Source: DATAEU01 sp046724395
GTDB lineage: Bacteria; Actinomycetota; UBA4738; HRBIN12
Assembly: GCA_046724395.1 (NCBI GenBank)
Contig: JBKOWM010000163.1
Location: 1 to 31,432, forward strand
Length of the DNA stretch: 31,432 nt
Direction of reading: 5' to 3'
Positions 9,824-17,263 of the stretch are shown here, one piece after another (positions within the stretch are counted from its first letter, which is position 1; each line of letters opens with the position of its first letter). The notes under the pieces are model-generated. The model saw only the letters and a program-made list of their open reading frames with translations, was not told where the DNA came from and did no database searches. Position numbers and translations under genes: made by a program.

Positions 9824-10705
9824 GTGAAATCGGGCGTCCTTGCCGTCGTCGGCAGACCGAACGTCGGCAAGTCGACGCTCGTGAACGCGCTCGTCGGGCG
9901 GAAGGTCTCGATCGTCTCGGACAAACCCCAGACGACGCGACGCGGTGTTCGCGGAATCGTCACGACAGAATCGGCCCAGGTCGTCGTTGACGACACGCCG
10001 GGCTTCCACAAGCCGCGGACGGCGCTCGGCGCGCGTCTGAACGAGATCGTGGCCGAGTCGACCGACGGGGTCGACGCCATCGTTCAGGTCGTCGACGCGC
10101 GGGCCGGTGTCGGGCGGGGGGACGCGGTCGTGTATGCGGAACAGCTCGCGGCGCGCGAGGCCACGCCGTTTTGCGCCGTGAACAAGATCGATGCCGTCCG
10201 CCGCTGGGGCGAGGTCCCGCAGCTCCAGGCCGCGGCCGCGCTCGGCCGGTTCGACGAGATCGTTCCCGTGAGCGCGAAGACCGGCGCGGGCGTCCCGCTG
10301 CTGCTCGAGCTCATCGTCGCACGTCTTCCGGAGGGGCCGGCGCTGTATCCAGCCGACGAGGTGACTGACGCGCCGATCGAGGAGCGGCTGGCCGAACTCA
10401 TCCGGGAGCAGGCGCTCGCCGCGACACGCGACGAGGTGCCGCACTCGATCACGGTCGTCGTCCCGGACCTCGAACACGACCGAGACGACCTGTTCCGGGT
10501 GCACGCAGACCTGGTCGTCGAGCGTGACTCGCAGAAGGGCATCGTCATCGGTCGGGGAGGCAACACGCTGAAGACGATCGGATCCCGGGCGCGCGAGGAG
10601 ATGGAGCAGCTGCTCGGGGCCAACGTCTTCCTGGACCTCCGCGTCAAGGTCGTGAAGGACTGGCAGCGAGACCCCAGGGCCCTGCGGCGACTCGGCTTCG
10701 AGTGA
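9824..10705 (+). CDS. era: GTPase Era
   Basis: Era is an essential GTPase that binds the 3' end of 16S rRNA and checks small-subunit maturation. The 293-aa protein starts KSGVLAVVGRPNVGKSTLVN (G1), then has QTTRRGVRGI (G2), DDTPGFHKP (G3), NKIDAV (G4) and VSAKTG (G5). The C-terminal KH domain contains the GxxG-type loop in IVIGRGGNTLKTIGSRAREEME. The start is GTG 9824, 9 nt after cdd. It is the last gene of the phoH run, because a new promoter precedes deoC. Confidence 0.97.
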   Translation: MKSGVLAVVGRPNVGKSTLVNALVGRKVSIVSDKPQTTRRGVRGIVTTESAQVVVDDTPGFHKPRTALGARLNEIVAESTDGVDAIVQVVDARAGVGRGDAVVYAEQLAAREATPFCAVNKIDAVRRWGEVPQLQAAAALGRFDEIVPVSAKTGAGVPLLLELIVARLPEGPALYPADEVTDAPIEERLAELIREQALAATRDEVPHSITVVVPDLEHDRDDLFRVHADLVVERDSQKGIVIGRGGNTLKTIGSRAREEMEQLLGANVFLDLRVKVVKDWQRDPRALRRLGFE

Positions 10706-10738
10706 CGAAGCGTCGGTGCCGATGATCTGGGGTGACGC

Positions 10739-10744
10739 TACGAT
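10739..10744 (+). promoter_or_regulatory. -10 element of the deoC-ALDH operon
   Basis: TACGAT fits the TANNNT motif seen at other starts here. Initiation near 10751 would give a leader of about 65 nt that ends in a good Shine-Dalgarno sequence (AGGGAGAA, 10803-10810) 5 nt before the deoC ATG. No clear -35 is seen. Confidence 0.4.
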
Positions 10745-10815
10745 GCCAAAGAAGAGCCGGGACGGGGCTCAAGAAGCGAGCGCGTCGCGCGAGCGGTAGC
10801 CCAGGGAGAAGCTCG

Positions 10816-11775
10816 ATGTCCCAGCCAGCCGAGATCGAACGCCGCCCCCGAACCAAGCCGGTCCTCGATGCGCGCGAAGCCAGCCGCATCGTCCGCCGAG
10901 CGACGGCCGTGGACGCCGTCGCGCTCGAAGAGCGCGCCGCATCGCTTGCCAAGCGGTCGATCAAGCGCGAGTCGAAGCTGTGGGCGCTCGACCTAGTGAT
11001 CCAATCGATAGATCTGACGACCCTCGAGGGCTCGGATACGCCGGGCAAGATCGTCGCCCTGTGCGCGAAGGCCGTTCGACCCGACCCGCTCGATCCGTCG
11101 ATCCCGCCGGTCGCCGCCTTGTGCATCTACCCACAGCTCGTCCCGGTCGCCGTCGCTCAGCTCAAGGGCACGGGCGTCAAGGTCGCGAGCGTGGCCGGCG
11201 GATTTCCCGCGGGCCTCACCCCACTCGACGCCCGTTTGCTCGAGATCCGCGACGCTCTCGATATGGGCGCCGACGAGGTCGACATCGTCCTGAATCGGTC
11301 GCTCTTCCTGTCCGGTCAGTACGAGCGCGCGTTCGAGGAGCTCGCGGCGGCTCGTGAAACGGCCGCCGAGGCGCGTCTCAAGGTCATTCTCGAGACCGGT
11401 GAGCTGGGGACGTACGACCGGGTCCGCCAGGCGTCGATGCTTGCCATGGCCGCCGGCGCGGACTTCGTCAAGACATCCACGGGAAAGATCCCCGTCGGCG
11501 CCACGCTGCCGACGGCGCTTTGCATGATGGAGGCGATCCGGGAGTTCCTCCACGAGACCGGGCGGCCGGTCGGCTTCAAGGCCGCTGGCGGGGTGCGGAC
11601 GTCGAAGCTCGCTATCCAATACCTGACGGTCCTGTACGAGACGCTCGGGCCCGACTGGATGACGCCCGACCGGTTCCGCATCGGCGCTTCGTCGCTCCTG
11701 AACGACGTGCTGATGCAGATCGGCAAGGAGCGCTCGGGTCGCTATCAGGGCGGTGACTACTTCTCGGTGGACTGA
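10816..11775 (+). CDS. deoC: Deoxyribose-phosphate aldolase
   Basis: DeoC cleaves 2-deoxyribose 5-phosphate to glyceraldehyde 3-phosphate and acetaldehyde in deoxynucleoside breakdown. The 319-aa protein is the long type found in actinobacteria and eukaryotes. The Schiff-base lysine is Lys219 in FVKTSTGK, the second catalytic lysine is Lys255 in GFKAAGGVRT, and the family core EVDIVLNRSLFLSGQ is present. The ATG at 10816 has an AGGGAGAA ribosome binding site at 5 nt; an in-frame GTG at 10732 would only add an Arg-rich extension. Two aldehyde dehydrogenase genes follow directly, suited to disposing of the acetaldehyde product or a related aldehyde. Confidence 0.95.
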   Translation: MSQPAEIERRPRTKPVLDAREASRIVRRATAVDAVALEERAASLAKRSIKRESKLWALDLVIQSIDLTTLEGSDTPGKIVALCAKAVRPDPLDPSIPPVAALCIYPQLVPVAVAQLKGTGVKVASVAGGFPAGLTPLDARLLEIRDALDMGADEVDIVLNRSLFLSGQYERAFEELAAARETAAEARLKVILETGELGTYDRVRQASMLAMAAGADFVKTSTGKIPVGATLPTALCMMEAIREFLHETGRPVGFKAAGGVRTSKLAIQYLTVLYETLGPDWMTPDRFRIGASSLLNDVLMQIGKERSGRYQGGDYFSVD

Positions 11776-11776
11776 G

Positions 11777-13264
11777 ATGGAGACGATCGAACGCCGGGTG
11801 CCGTGGGAGTACGCGCGGGCGCGCGAGTCGACAGACATCGTGCGCCTCTCGGAGAGGTACGGGCTGTTCATCGGCGGCGAGTTCGTCGAGCCGCGGAGTG
11901 GACGATGGTTCCCCACCGTGAACCCGGCGACCGAGGAGCCGCTCGCCGAGGTTGCCGAGGCGGGCATCGAGGATGTCGACCTCGCCGTCGACGCGGCCCG
12001 TCGTGCCTTCGAGGACGGATGGCGCGAGATGCCCGGACGCGAGAGGGCGAAGTACCTGTTCCGAATCGCGCGGATGCTCCAGGAGCGTTCGCGAGAGCTC
12101 GCCGTGGTCGAGACGCTCGACGGCGGCAAGCCGATCAAGGAGGCGCGCGACGTGGATCTGCCGCTCGCCGCGGCCCACTTCTTCTACTACGCCGGCTGGG
12201 CGGACAAGCTGGAGTACGCGTTCCCCGACCGGCGAACGCGTCCCCTCGGCGTCGCGGGCCAGATCATCCCCTGGAACTTCCCGCTGCTGATGGCGGCGTG
12301 GAAGCTCGCCCCCGCGCTCGCGACGGGCAACACCGTCGTCCTCAAGCCGGCCGAGACGACGCCGCTCACCGCTCTCCTTCTTGCCGACGTCGTCCGCGAG
12401 GCCCGGTTGCCGCCGGGCGTCGTGAACATCGTCACGGGGGCGGGAGACACGGGGGCCGCGCTCGTCGAGCATCCCGGTGTCGACAAGATCGCGTTCACGG
12501 GATCGACGAACGTCGGGAAGCGCATCAGGCGGGTGACCGCCGGCACGGGCAAGCGGCTCACGTTGGAGCTCGGTGGCAAGGCGGCCAACATCGTCTTCGA
12601 GGACGCGCCGCTCGATCAAGCGGTCGAGGGCGTAATCAACGGCATTTTCTTCAACCAAGGCCACGTCTGCTGCGCCGGCTCTCGACTGCTCGTTGAGGAG
12701 GCGGTCTTCCCGGACCTCCTCGAGCGCCTGAAGGGTCGCTTGGAGACGCTGCGAGTCGGCGATCCGCTCGACAAGAACACCGACGTTGGCGCGATCAACT
12801 CGCGGCAGCAGCTGACGAAGATCGAGGAGCTCGTCGCCTCGGGCATCTCCGAAGGTGCCGAGATGTACCAGCCCGATTGTCACCTGCCCGAGCGCGGCTT
12901 CTGGTTCCGCCCGACGCTCTTCACGAACGTCTCGCAGTCCCACCGGATCGCGCGCGAGGAGATCTTTGGGCCGGTCCTGTCGATCCTCACGTTCCGCACG
13001 CCGGGCGAAGCGGTCGAGAAGGCGAACAACACGCCATACGGGCTATCGGCCGGCGTCTGGACCGAGAAGGGCTCCCGGATCCTGTGGATGGCCGAACGGC
13101 TGCACGCCGGCGTCGTCTGGGCGAACACCTTCAACAAGTTCGACCCTTCGTCACCGTTTGGCGGCTACAAGGAGAGTGGGTTCGGGCGCGAGGGGGGACG
13201 GCAGGGTCTGGAGCCCTACGTCGAGCTCGATGGCGTCGGCTCCGACGGCGGGGCAGCGGCGTGA
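11777..13264 (+). CDS. Aldehyde dehydrogenase, catalytically complete
   Basis: An NAD(P)-dependent aldehyde dehydrogenase of 495 aa. Family motifs are in order: IPWNFPLLMAAWKLAPALA, AFTGSTNVGK, the general base Glu264 in LELGGK, the catalytic Cys298 in GHVCCAGS, EEIFGPVLSI and PFGGYKESGFGREGG. The ATG at 11777 lies 1 nt after the deoC stop; an in-frame GTG at 11753 inside deoC is less likely. The stop overlaps the next gene, a shorter ALDH homologue lacking the catalytic part. The N-terminal segment before the ALDH fold (VPWEYARARESTDIV, then YGLFIGGEFVEP) and the partner resemble the first half of two-domain ALDH16. The substrate is not known; acetaldehyde from DeoC is an inference from position. 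Confidence 0.93.
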   Translation: METIERRVPWEYARARESTDIVRLSERYGLFIGGEFVEPRSGRWFPTVNPATEEPLAEVAEAGIEDVDLAVDAARRAFEDGWREMPGRERAKYLFRIARMLQERSRELAVVETLDGGKPIKEARDVDLPLAAAHFFYYAGWADKLEYAFPDRRTRPLGVAGQIIPWNFPLLMAAWKLAPALATGNTVVLKPAETTPLTALLLADVVREARLPPGVVNIVTGAGDTGAALVEHPGVDKIAFTGSTNVGKRIRRVTAGTGKRLTLELGGKAANIVFEDAPLDQAVEGVINGIFFNQGHVCCAGSRLLVEEAVFPDLLERLKGRLETLRVGDPLDKNTDVGAINSRQQLTKIEELVASGISEGAEMYQPDCHLPERGFWFRPTLFTNVSQSHRIAREEIFGPVLSILTFRTPGEAVEKANNTPYGLSAGVWTEKGSRILWMAERLHAGVVWANTFNKFDPSSPFGGYKESGFGREGGRQGLEPYVELDGVGSDGGAAA

Positions 13265-14121
13265 CGGCCGAGCGCGTCGACGTCCGGCGAACGGCCAAGC
13301 TCTTCATCAGGGGCGAGTTTCCTCGGAGCGAGTCCGGCCGCGCCTACGAGGTGCGCTCGCACGATGGTCGGCCGCTCGGATGGGTGTCTCAGGCCTCGCG
13401 CAAGGACCTGCGCGAGGCGGTCGTCGCGGCCCGAACGGCGTTCCCCGACTGGTCGGGCAGGACCGCATACAACCGCGGGCAGGTGCTGTACCGCGTGGCG
13501 GAGTTGATGGAGGGTCGCCGAGCGCAGTTCGAGCGCGAACTCGCCGACGCGGGCGCCGCCGACCCGGCGCGCGGGGTTAGCGCCGCGATCGACCGGTGGG
13601 TCTGGTACGCGGGTTGGACCGACAAGGTTGCGCAGGTCCTCGGTGGGACGAATCCGGTTGCGGGGCCCTACTTCGCTTTCACCGTCCTCGAGCCGACGGG
13701 CGTGGTCGGCGTCATCGCCCCGCAGGAGGCCTCGCTGCTCGGCCTCGTCTCCCGGCTCGCGCCGGCGATCGCGTCCGGCAACACGGCCGTCGTGGTCTCT
13801 AGCCAGACCGCGCCGCTTCCCGCGGTGTCTCTCGGCGAGGTGCTGGGGACCTCGGACGTCCCGGCCGGCACCGTAAACATCCTCACCGGGTTCACACGAG
13901 AGCTCGCGCCGTGGCTCGCCGCACACATGGATGTAAACGCGATCGATGTCACCGGGGCGCCCGCCGACCTCATCGCCGACGTCGAGCGCGCGGCCGCCGA
14001 CAACCTCAAGAGGGTCGTCCGGGCGTCGGACGTCGATCCGTTGTCCGAGCGGGCGCAGAGCCCCTACGAGATCACGGCCCTCGCCGAGTTCAAGACCGTG
14101 TGGCACCCGATCGGCACCTGA
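13261..14121 (+). CDS. Truncated ALDH-fold protein without catalytic domain (ALDH16 C-terminal-like)
   Basis: A 286-aa ALDH homologue that keeps the N-terminal NAD-binding region (FIRGEFPRSESGRAYEV; GVVGVIAPQEASLLGLVSRL; GTVNILTGFTRELAPWLAAH) but jumps after the Rossmann part to a short tail (SPYEITALAEFKTVWHPIG). About 200 residues holding the catalytic Cys, the ELGGK motif and the EEIFGP motif are missing. It is not a recent frameshift: the frame is clean and the ends are well formed. The two proteins together total 781 aa, close to fused ALDH16 enzymes, whose second domain is also inactive. A structural or regulatory partner of the upstream enzyme is inferred. GTG 13261 overlaps the upstream stop. 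Confidence 0.85.
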   Translation: MTAERVDVRRTAKLFIRGEFPRSESGRAYEVRSHDGRPLGWVSQASRKDLREAVVAARTAFPDWSGRTAYNRGQVLYRVAELMEGRRAQFERELADAGAADPARGVSAAIDRWVWYAGWTDKVAQVLGGTNPVAGPYFAFTVLEPTGVVGVIAPQEASLLGLVSRLAPAIASGNTAVVVSSQTAPLPAVSLGEVLGTSDVPAGTVNILTGFTRELAPWLAAHMDVNAIDVTGAPADLIADVERAAADNLKRVVRASDVDPLSERAQSPYEITALAEFKTVWHPIGT

Positions 14122-14178
14122 TCGGCCGATTTCACAGGATCGTCAAAGGCAAGCGGCGGAGCCGCCGTCGGGCACGGG

Positions 14179-14184
14179 TACGAT
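14179..14184 (+). promoter_or_regulatory. -10 element of recO-uppS promoter (leaderless)
   Basis: TACGAT ends 7 nt before the ATG at 14192, with no Shine-Dalgarno sequence, so the transcript should start at or beside the initiation codon. A 6-bp GC inverted repeat at 14154-14167 (CGGCGG and CCGCCG arms) just upstream may end the ALDH transcript, but it has no T-tract. Confidence 0.5.
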
Positions 14185-14191
14185 GCCGCCG

Positions 14192-14929
14192 ATGCCGCTC
14201 TACAAGGAACAGGGCGTCGTCCTTCGATCCGCCAAGCTGGGCGAGGCCGACAAGATCGTGACAGTGATGACCCAGGGTGCCGGCAAGGTTCGCGCCGTCG
14301 CCAAGGGCATCCGCAAGACGACCAGCCGGTTCGGCGCGCGACTCGAGCCGTTCACCCATGTGTCGCTGATGCTCTACCGGGGGCGGAGCTCGCTCGACAC
14401 GGTGAGCCAGGCGGAGATCGTCAGCCCGTTCCTCGGGATCCGGTCCGACTTCGAACGCATCACCGCGGGCGAAACCATGGTCGAGGCCGTCGACAAGGTG
14501 GCCGAAGAGCACGAGCGCACCGTCCGCCTGTTCTTGCTGCTCCTCTCCGGACTGCGCACGCTCGACGCCGGCCCGGCGGATGCCGCGGCGGTGACAGAGT
14601 CGTTCCTACTCAAGCTGCTATCGCTTTCCGGCTTCCACCCGAGTCTTACCGCGTGCGCGGTATGCGGGATGCGAGAGCCGTCGCTGTTCGCGAGCGGACA
14701 GGGCGGCGCCCTCTGCGCGGTCTGCGCCGACCCCGACGCTGGACCCGTCTCGCCGGCTGCGCTGTCCCTCCTGGCGTCGCTGGCGAACGCCGACCTCGTT
14801 CAGGCCGGGCGGATGACGGCCGAGACGTCTATCCGGCGCGAGTCGCGAGCGCTGCTGTTCGGGTTCGCGGAGTACCACCTCGAGCGACGCATCCGTTCGC
14901 TTCCGATGCTGGTTCGGAGCGCCCCGTGA
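14192..14929 (+). CDS. recO: DNA repair protein RecO
   Basis: RecO works with RecR (and RecF) to load RecA onto SSB-coated single strands and to anneal strands. The 245-aa protein has the N-terminal OB fold (YKEQGVVLRSAKLGEADKIV, then GAGKVRAVAKGIRKTTSRFG), a helical middle, and the C4 zinc finger of Gram-positive RecO (Cys155, Cys158, Cys175, Cys178: CAVC and CAVC). Two ATGs are possible, 14183 and 14192. The second is preferred because TACGAT at 14179-14184 covers the first and is spaced 7 nt from the second. The stop overlaps uppS (GTGA). Confidence 0.93.
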   Translation: MPLYKEQGVVLRSAKLGEADKIVTVMTQGAGKVRAVAKGIRKTTSRFGARLEPFTHVSLMLYRGRSSLDTVSQAEIVSPFLGIRSDFERITAGETMVEAVDKVAEEHERTVRLFLLLLSGLRTLDAGPADAAAVTESFLLKLLSLSGFHPSLTACAVCGMREPSLFASGQGGALCAVCADPDAGPVSPAALSLLASLANADLVQAGRMTAETSIRRESRALLFGFAEYHLERRIRSLPMLVRSAP

Positions 14930-15672
14930 GCACCTATCTGCACGACCTCGATTCCGCCCATATCCCGGCACACGTGGGCATCGTGATGGACGGGAACGGC
15001 CGGTGGGCCAAGCAGCGAGGGCTTCAGCGCACCGACGGCCACGCCGCCGGCGAGGCCGCCATGTTCGACACGGTCGAGGGCGGCGTCGATGCCGGCCTGC
15101 GGTGGCTGACACTCTTCGCGTTCTCCACCGAGAACTGGAGCCGCCCGTCAGCAGAGGTCGCCTACCTCATGGGGTTTAATCGGGGGCTGCTTCGCCGGCG
15201 TCGCGACGAGCTCAACAGCATGAACGTGCGCATCCGCTTCCTGGGCCGACGCAACCGGCCGGTACCGAGGTCGGTCGTGCGAGAGATGGAGCTCAGCGAG
15301 GATCTGACGCGTGCGAACACCGGGATGACGCTGACGATGGCGTTCAACTACGGGGGTCGTGTCGAGATCGCGGACGCGGTTCGGCGCATCGTCAACGACC
15401 ACGACGCCGGCCGCCTGCGCGCCGAGCGGATCACGGCGGAGTCGATCTCGCGGCGTCTGTACCACCCCGACACGCCGGATCCGGACCTCATCATCCGGAC
15501 CAGCGGTGAGGAGCGGATCTCGAACTTCCTGCTCTGGCAGGCGGCGTACGCCGAGCTGTACTTCACGCCCGTGCTGTGGCCGGACTTCAACCGGGAGCAT
15601 CTGTTCGAGGCGATCCGCGACTATCAGAAGCGGTCCAGACGCTTCGGCGCCGTCCCGGACGACGACTGCTGA
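14926..15672 (+). CDS. uppS: Isoprenyl (undecaprenyl-type) diphosphate synthase
   Basis: This cis-prenyltransferase adds isopentenyl units to make the long polyprenyl diphosphate that carries cell-wall precursors. The 248-aa protein has the family signature HVGIVMDGNGRWAKQRG with the Mg2+-binding Asp, then the segments FAFSTENWSRP, NYGGRVEIADA and PDLIIRTSGEERISNFLLWQAAYAE. The GTG at 14926 overlaps the recO stop by 4 nt, the usual recO-uppS pairing. Whether the product is C50 or C55 cannot be told from sequence. Confidence 0.96.
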   Translation: MSTYLHDLDSAHIPAHVGIVMDGNGRWAKQRGLQRTDGHAAGEAAMFDTVEGGVDAGLRWLTLFAFSTENWSRPSAEVAYLMGFNRGLLRRRRDELNSMNVRIRFLGRRNRPVPRSVVREMELSEDLTRANTGMTLTMAFNYGGRVEIADAVRRIVNDHDAGRLRAERITAESISRRLYHPDTPDPDLIIRTSGEERISNFLLWQAAYAELYFTPVLWPDFNREHLFEAIRDYQKRSRRFGAVPDDDC

Positions 15673-15719
15673 TCGCCGCCGCGACGCGCTGACCAGGCCT
15701 TTCACCGGCTCCGCACCGG

Positions 15720-15738
15720 TACACTGGCGTCACGCCAG
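15720..15738 (+). promoter_or_regulatory. glyS promoter -10 with overlapping perfect palindrome
   Basis: TACACT (15720-15725) is a -10 hexamer identical to those before ppdK and rpoD. A perfect inverted repeat begins inside it: arms CTGGCGT (15724-15730) and ACGCCAG (15732-15738) around one base, covering the expected start site. This could be an operator, or an RNA hairpin of 6 bp with a 3-nt loop at the 5' end. The ribosome binding site AAGGAG is at 15760-15765, 5 nt before the ATG. Confidence 0.45.
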
Positions 15739-15770
15739 CGGCCGCCTCCAACGGCCGGGAAGGAGCTCCG

Positions 15771-17081
15771 ATGCCCGATCCGATGGACGTCGTCACCTCC
15801 CTGGCCAAGCGCCGGGGAATCGCCTTTCAGTCCAGTGAGGTCTACGGTGGGCTGCGCTCGTCGTGGGATTACGGTCCGCTCGGCGTGGAGCTACGCAGGA
15901 ATATCCGGGCCGCCTGGTGGCGCTCGATGGTGCAGCTTCGCGACGACGTCGTCGGGCTCGAGGCGGCCATCATCATGTCGCCGCGGGTCTGGGAGGCGAG
16001 CGGGCACGTGGCCGGGTTCCACGATCCGCTCGTTGAGTGCCTGAACTGCCATCAGCGCTTCCGGGCGGACCATCTGGAAAACGGGACGTGTCCCAACTGC
16101 GGAAAGACCGACTTCACCGAGCCGAGACAATTCAACCTGATGTTCAAGACGTTTCTCGGGCCGGTCGAGGATGAATCGAACGTTTCCTATCTCCGACCCG
16201 AGACCGCGCAGGGGATGTTCGTGGACTTCCCGACGATCCAGACGACGAGCCGCAAGAAGGTCCCGTTCGGGATCGCCCAGATCGGCAAGTCGTTCCGCAA
16301 CGAGATCACGCCCGGAAACTTCATCTTTCGCACGCGGGAGTTCGAGCAGATGGAGTTGGAGTTCTTCGTCAAGCCGGGCACCGACGATGAATGGTTCGAC
16401 TACTGGAAGGCCGAACGGATGCAGTGGTTCGTCGACCTTGGGATCTCCAAGGAGAAGCTGCGGTTTCGTGCGCACGAGCCGGACGAGCTCGCGCACTACG
16501 CGAAGGCCGCGACCGACGTCGAGTACGAGTTCCCGTTCGGGTGGGGCGAGGTCGAGGGCATCGCGAACCGGACGGACTATGACCTGCGGCGCCACGCCGA
16601 CGCGTCCGGCGCGGACCTTCGGTACTTCGACCCTGACAGCGAGGACCGGTACTTCCCCTACGTGATCGAGCCGGCCGTCGGGGTCGACCGCACTTTGTTG
16701 ACGCTACTGGTCGACGCCCACCGAGAGGAGGCGGCGCCTACCGCGAAGGGTGGAACCGAGAAGCGGACGCTCCTGGCCCTTCACAAGGACATCGCGCCGA
16801 TCAAGGTCGCCGTCCTACCCCTCTCGCGAAACGAGCAGCTCGTTCCGGAGGCGCGGCGCCTCTTCGACCTCGTGAAACCGCATTGGATGTGCGACTTCGA
16901 CGATGCAGGGTCCATCGGCCGGCGGTACCGGAGGCAGGACGAGGTCGGAACGCCGTTCTGCGTGACCGTCGACTTCGACTCCCTGGAAGACCGCAGGGTC
17001 ACCGTCCGGGAGCGCGACTCGATGGTCCAGGAGCGGCTGCCGATCGATGGCCTCCTCGCCTACCTCAGGGATCGGTTGTGA
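15771..17081 (+). CDS. glyS: Glycyl-tRNA synthetase, single-chain class II type
   Basis: Charges tRNA-Gly with glycine. The 436-aa protein is the homodimeric (eukaryote/actinobacteria/Bacteroidetes-like) form rather than the alpha2-beta2 form. It starts with SLAKRRGIAFQSSEVYGGLRSSWDYGPLGVE and has a zinc-finger-like insertion with Cys90, Cys93, Cys107 and Cys110. Motif 2 (GKSFRNEITPGNFIFRTREFEQME) and motif 3 (EPAVGVDRTLL) follow. The C-terminal anticodon-binding domain includes KVAVLPLSRNEQLV and GRRYRRQDEVGTPFCVTVD. It starts at ATG 15771 with AAGGAG at 5 nt. The stop overlaps a small membrane protein gene, so glyS heads a four-gene operon. Confidence 0.96.
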   Translation: MPDPMDVVTSLAKRRGIAFQSSEVYGGLRSSWDYGPLGVELRRNIRAAWWRSMVQLRDDVVGLEAAIIMSPRVWEASGHVAGFHDPLVECLNCHQRFRADHLENGTCPNCGKTDFTEPRQFNLMFKTFLGPVEDESNVSYLRPETAQGMFVDFPTIQTTSRKKVPFGIAQIGKSFRNEITPGNFIFRTREFEQMELEFFVKPGTDDEWFDYWKAERMQWFVDLGISKEKLRFRAHEPDELAHYAKAATDVEYEFPFGWGEVEGIANRTDYDLRRHADASGADLRYFDPDSEDRYFPYVIEPAVGVDRTLLTLLVDAHREEAAPTAKGGTEKRTLLALHKDIAPIKVAVLPLSRNEQLVPEARRLFDLVKPHWMCDFDDAGSIGRRYRRQDEVGTPFCVTVDFDSLEDRRVTVRERDSMVQERLPIDGLLAYLRDRL

Positions 17082-17263
17082 CGAGCCGCGTCGCGCTCGC
17101 GCTCTATGCGGCCGCGTTCGTCGCCATGCTCGGCGCGGGCGCCGTCCTGGCGATCACGGCGGTCGGCTCGATGAGCTCTGTCGACATCCTGTGGGCATCG
17201 TCCGCCCTGTCCGTCGTGGCGATCGTCGCTTCGGTCGTCGCCGTCCTGTTGACCCGCCGATGA
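17078..17263 (+). CDS. Small two-helix membrane protein of unknown function
   Basis: A 61-aa product made almost entirely of two hydrophobic helices: residues about 5-27 (ALALYAAAFVAMLGAGAVLAI) and 36-58 (LWASSALSVVAIVASVVAVLL), joined by a short loop and ending in Arg-Arg. I do not recognise a family. Support for coding is positional: the GTG overlaps the glyS stop (GTGA) and its own stop overlaps the lipoprotein start (ATGA), a tight chain unlikely by chance. The charge pattern suggests both termini face the cytoplasm. Confidence 0.65.
   Translation: MTSRVALALYAAAFVAMLGAGAVLAITAVGSMSSVDILWASSALSVVAIVASVVAVLLTRR

Noticed and set aside
10743..10799. Small upstream ORF (18 codons) in the deoC leader
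   Set aside because: Its ATG overlaps the predicted -10 hexamer and would lie before the transcription start, so it would not be on the mRNA.
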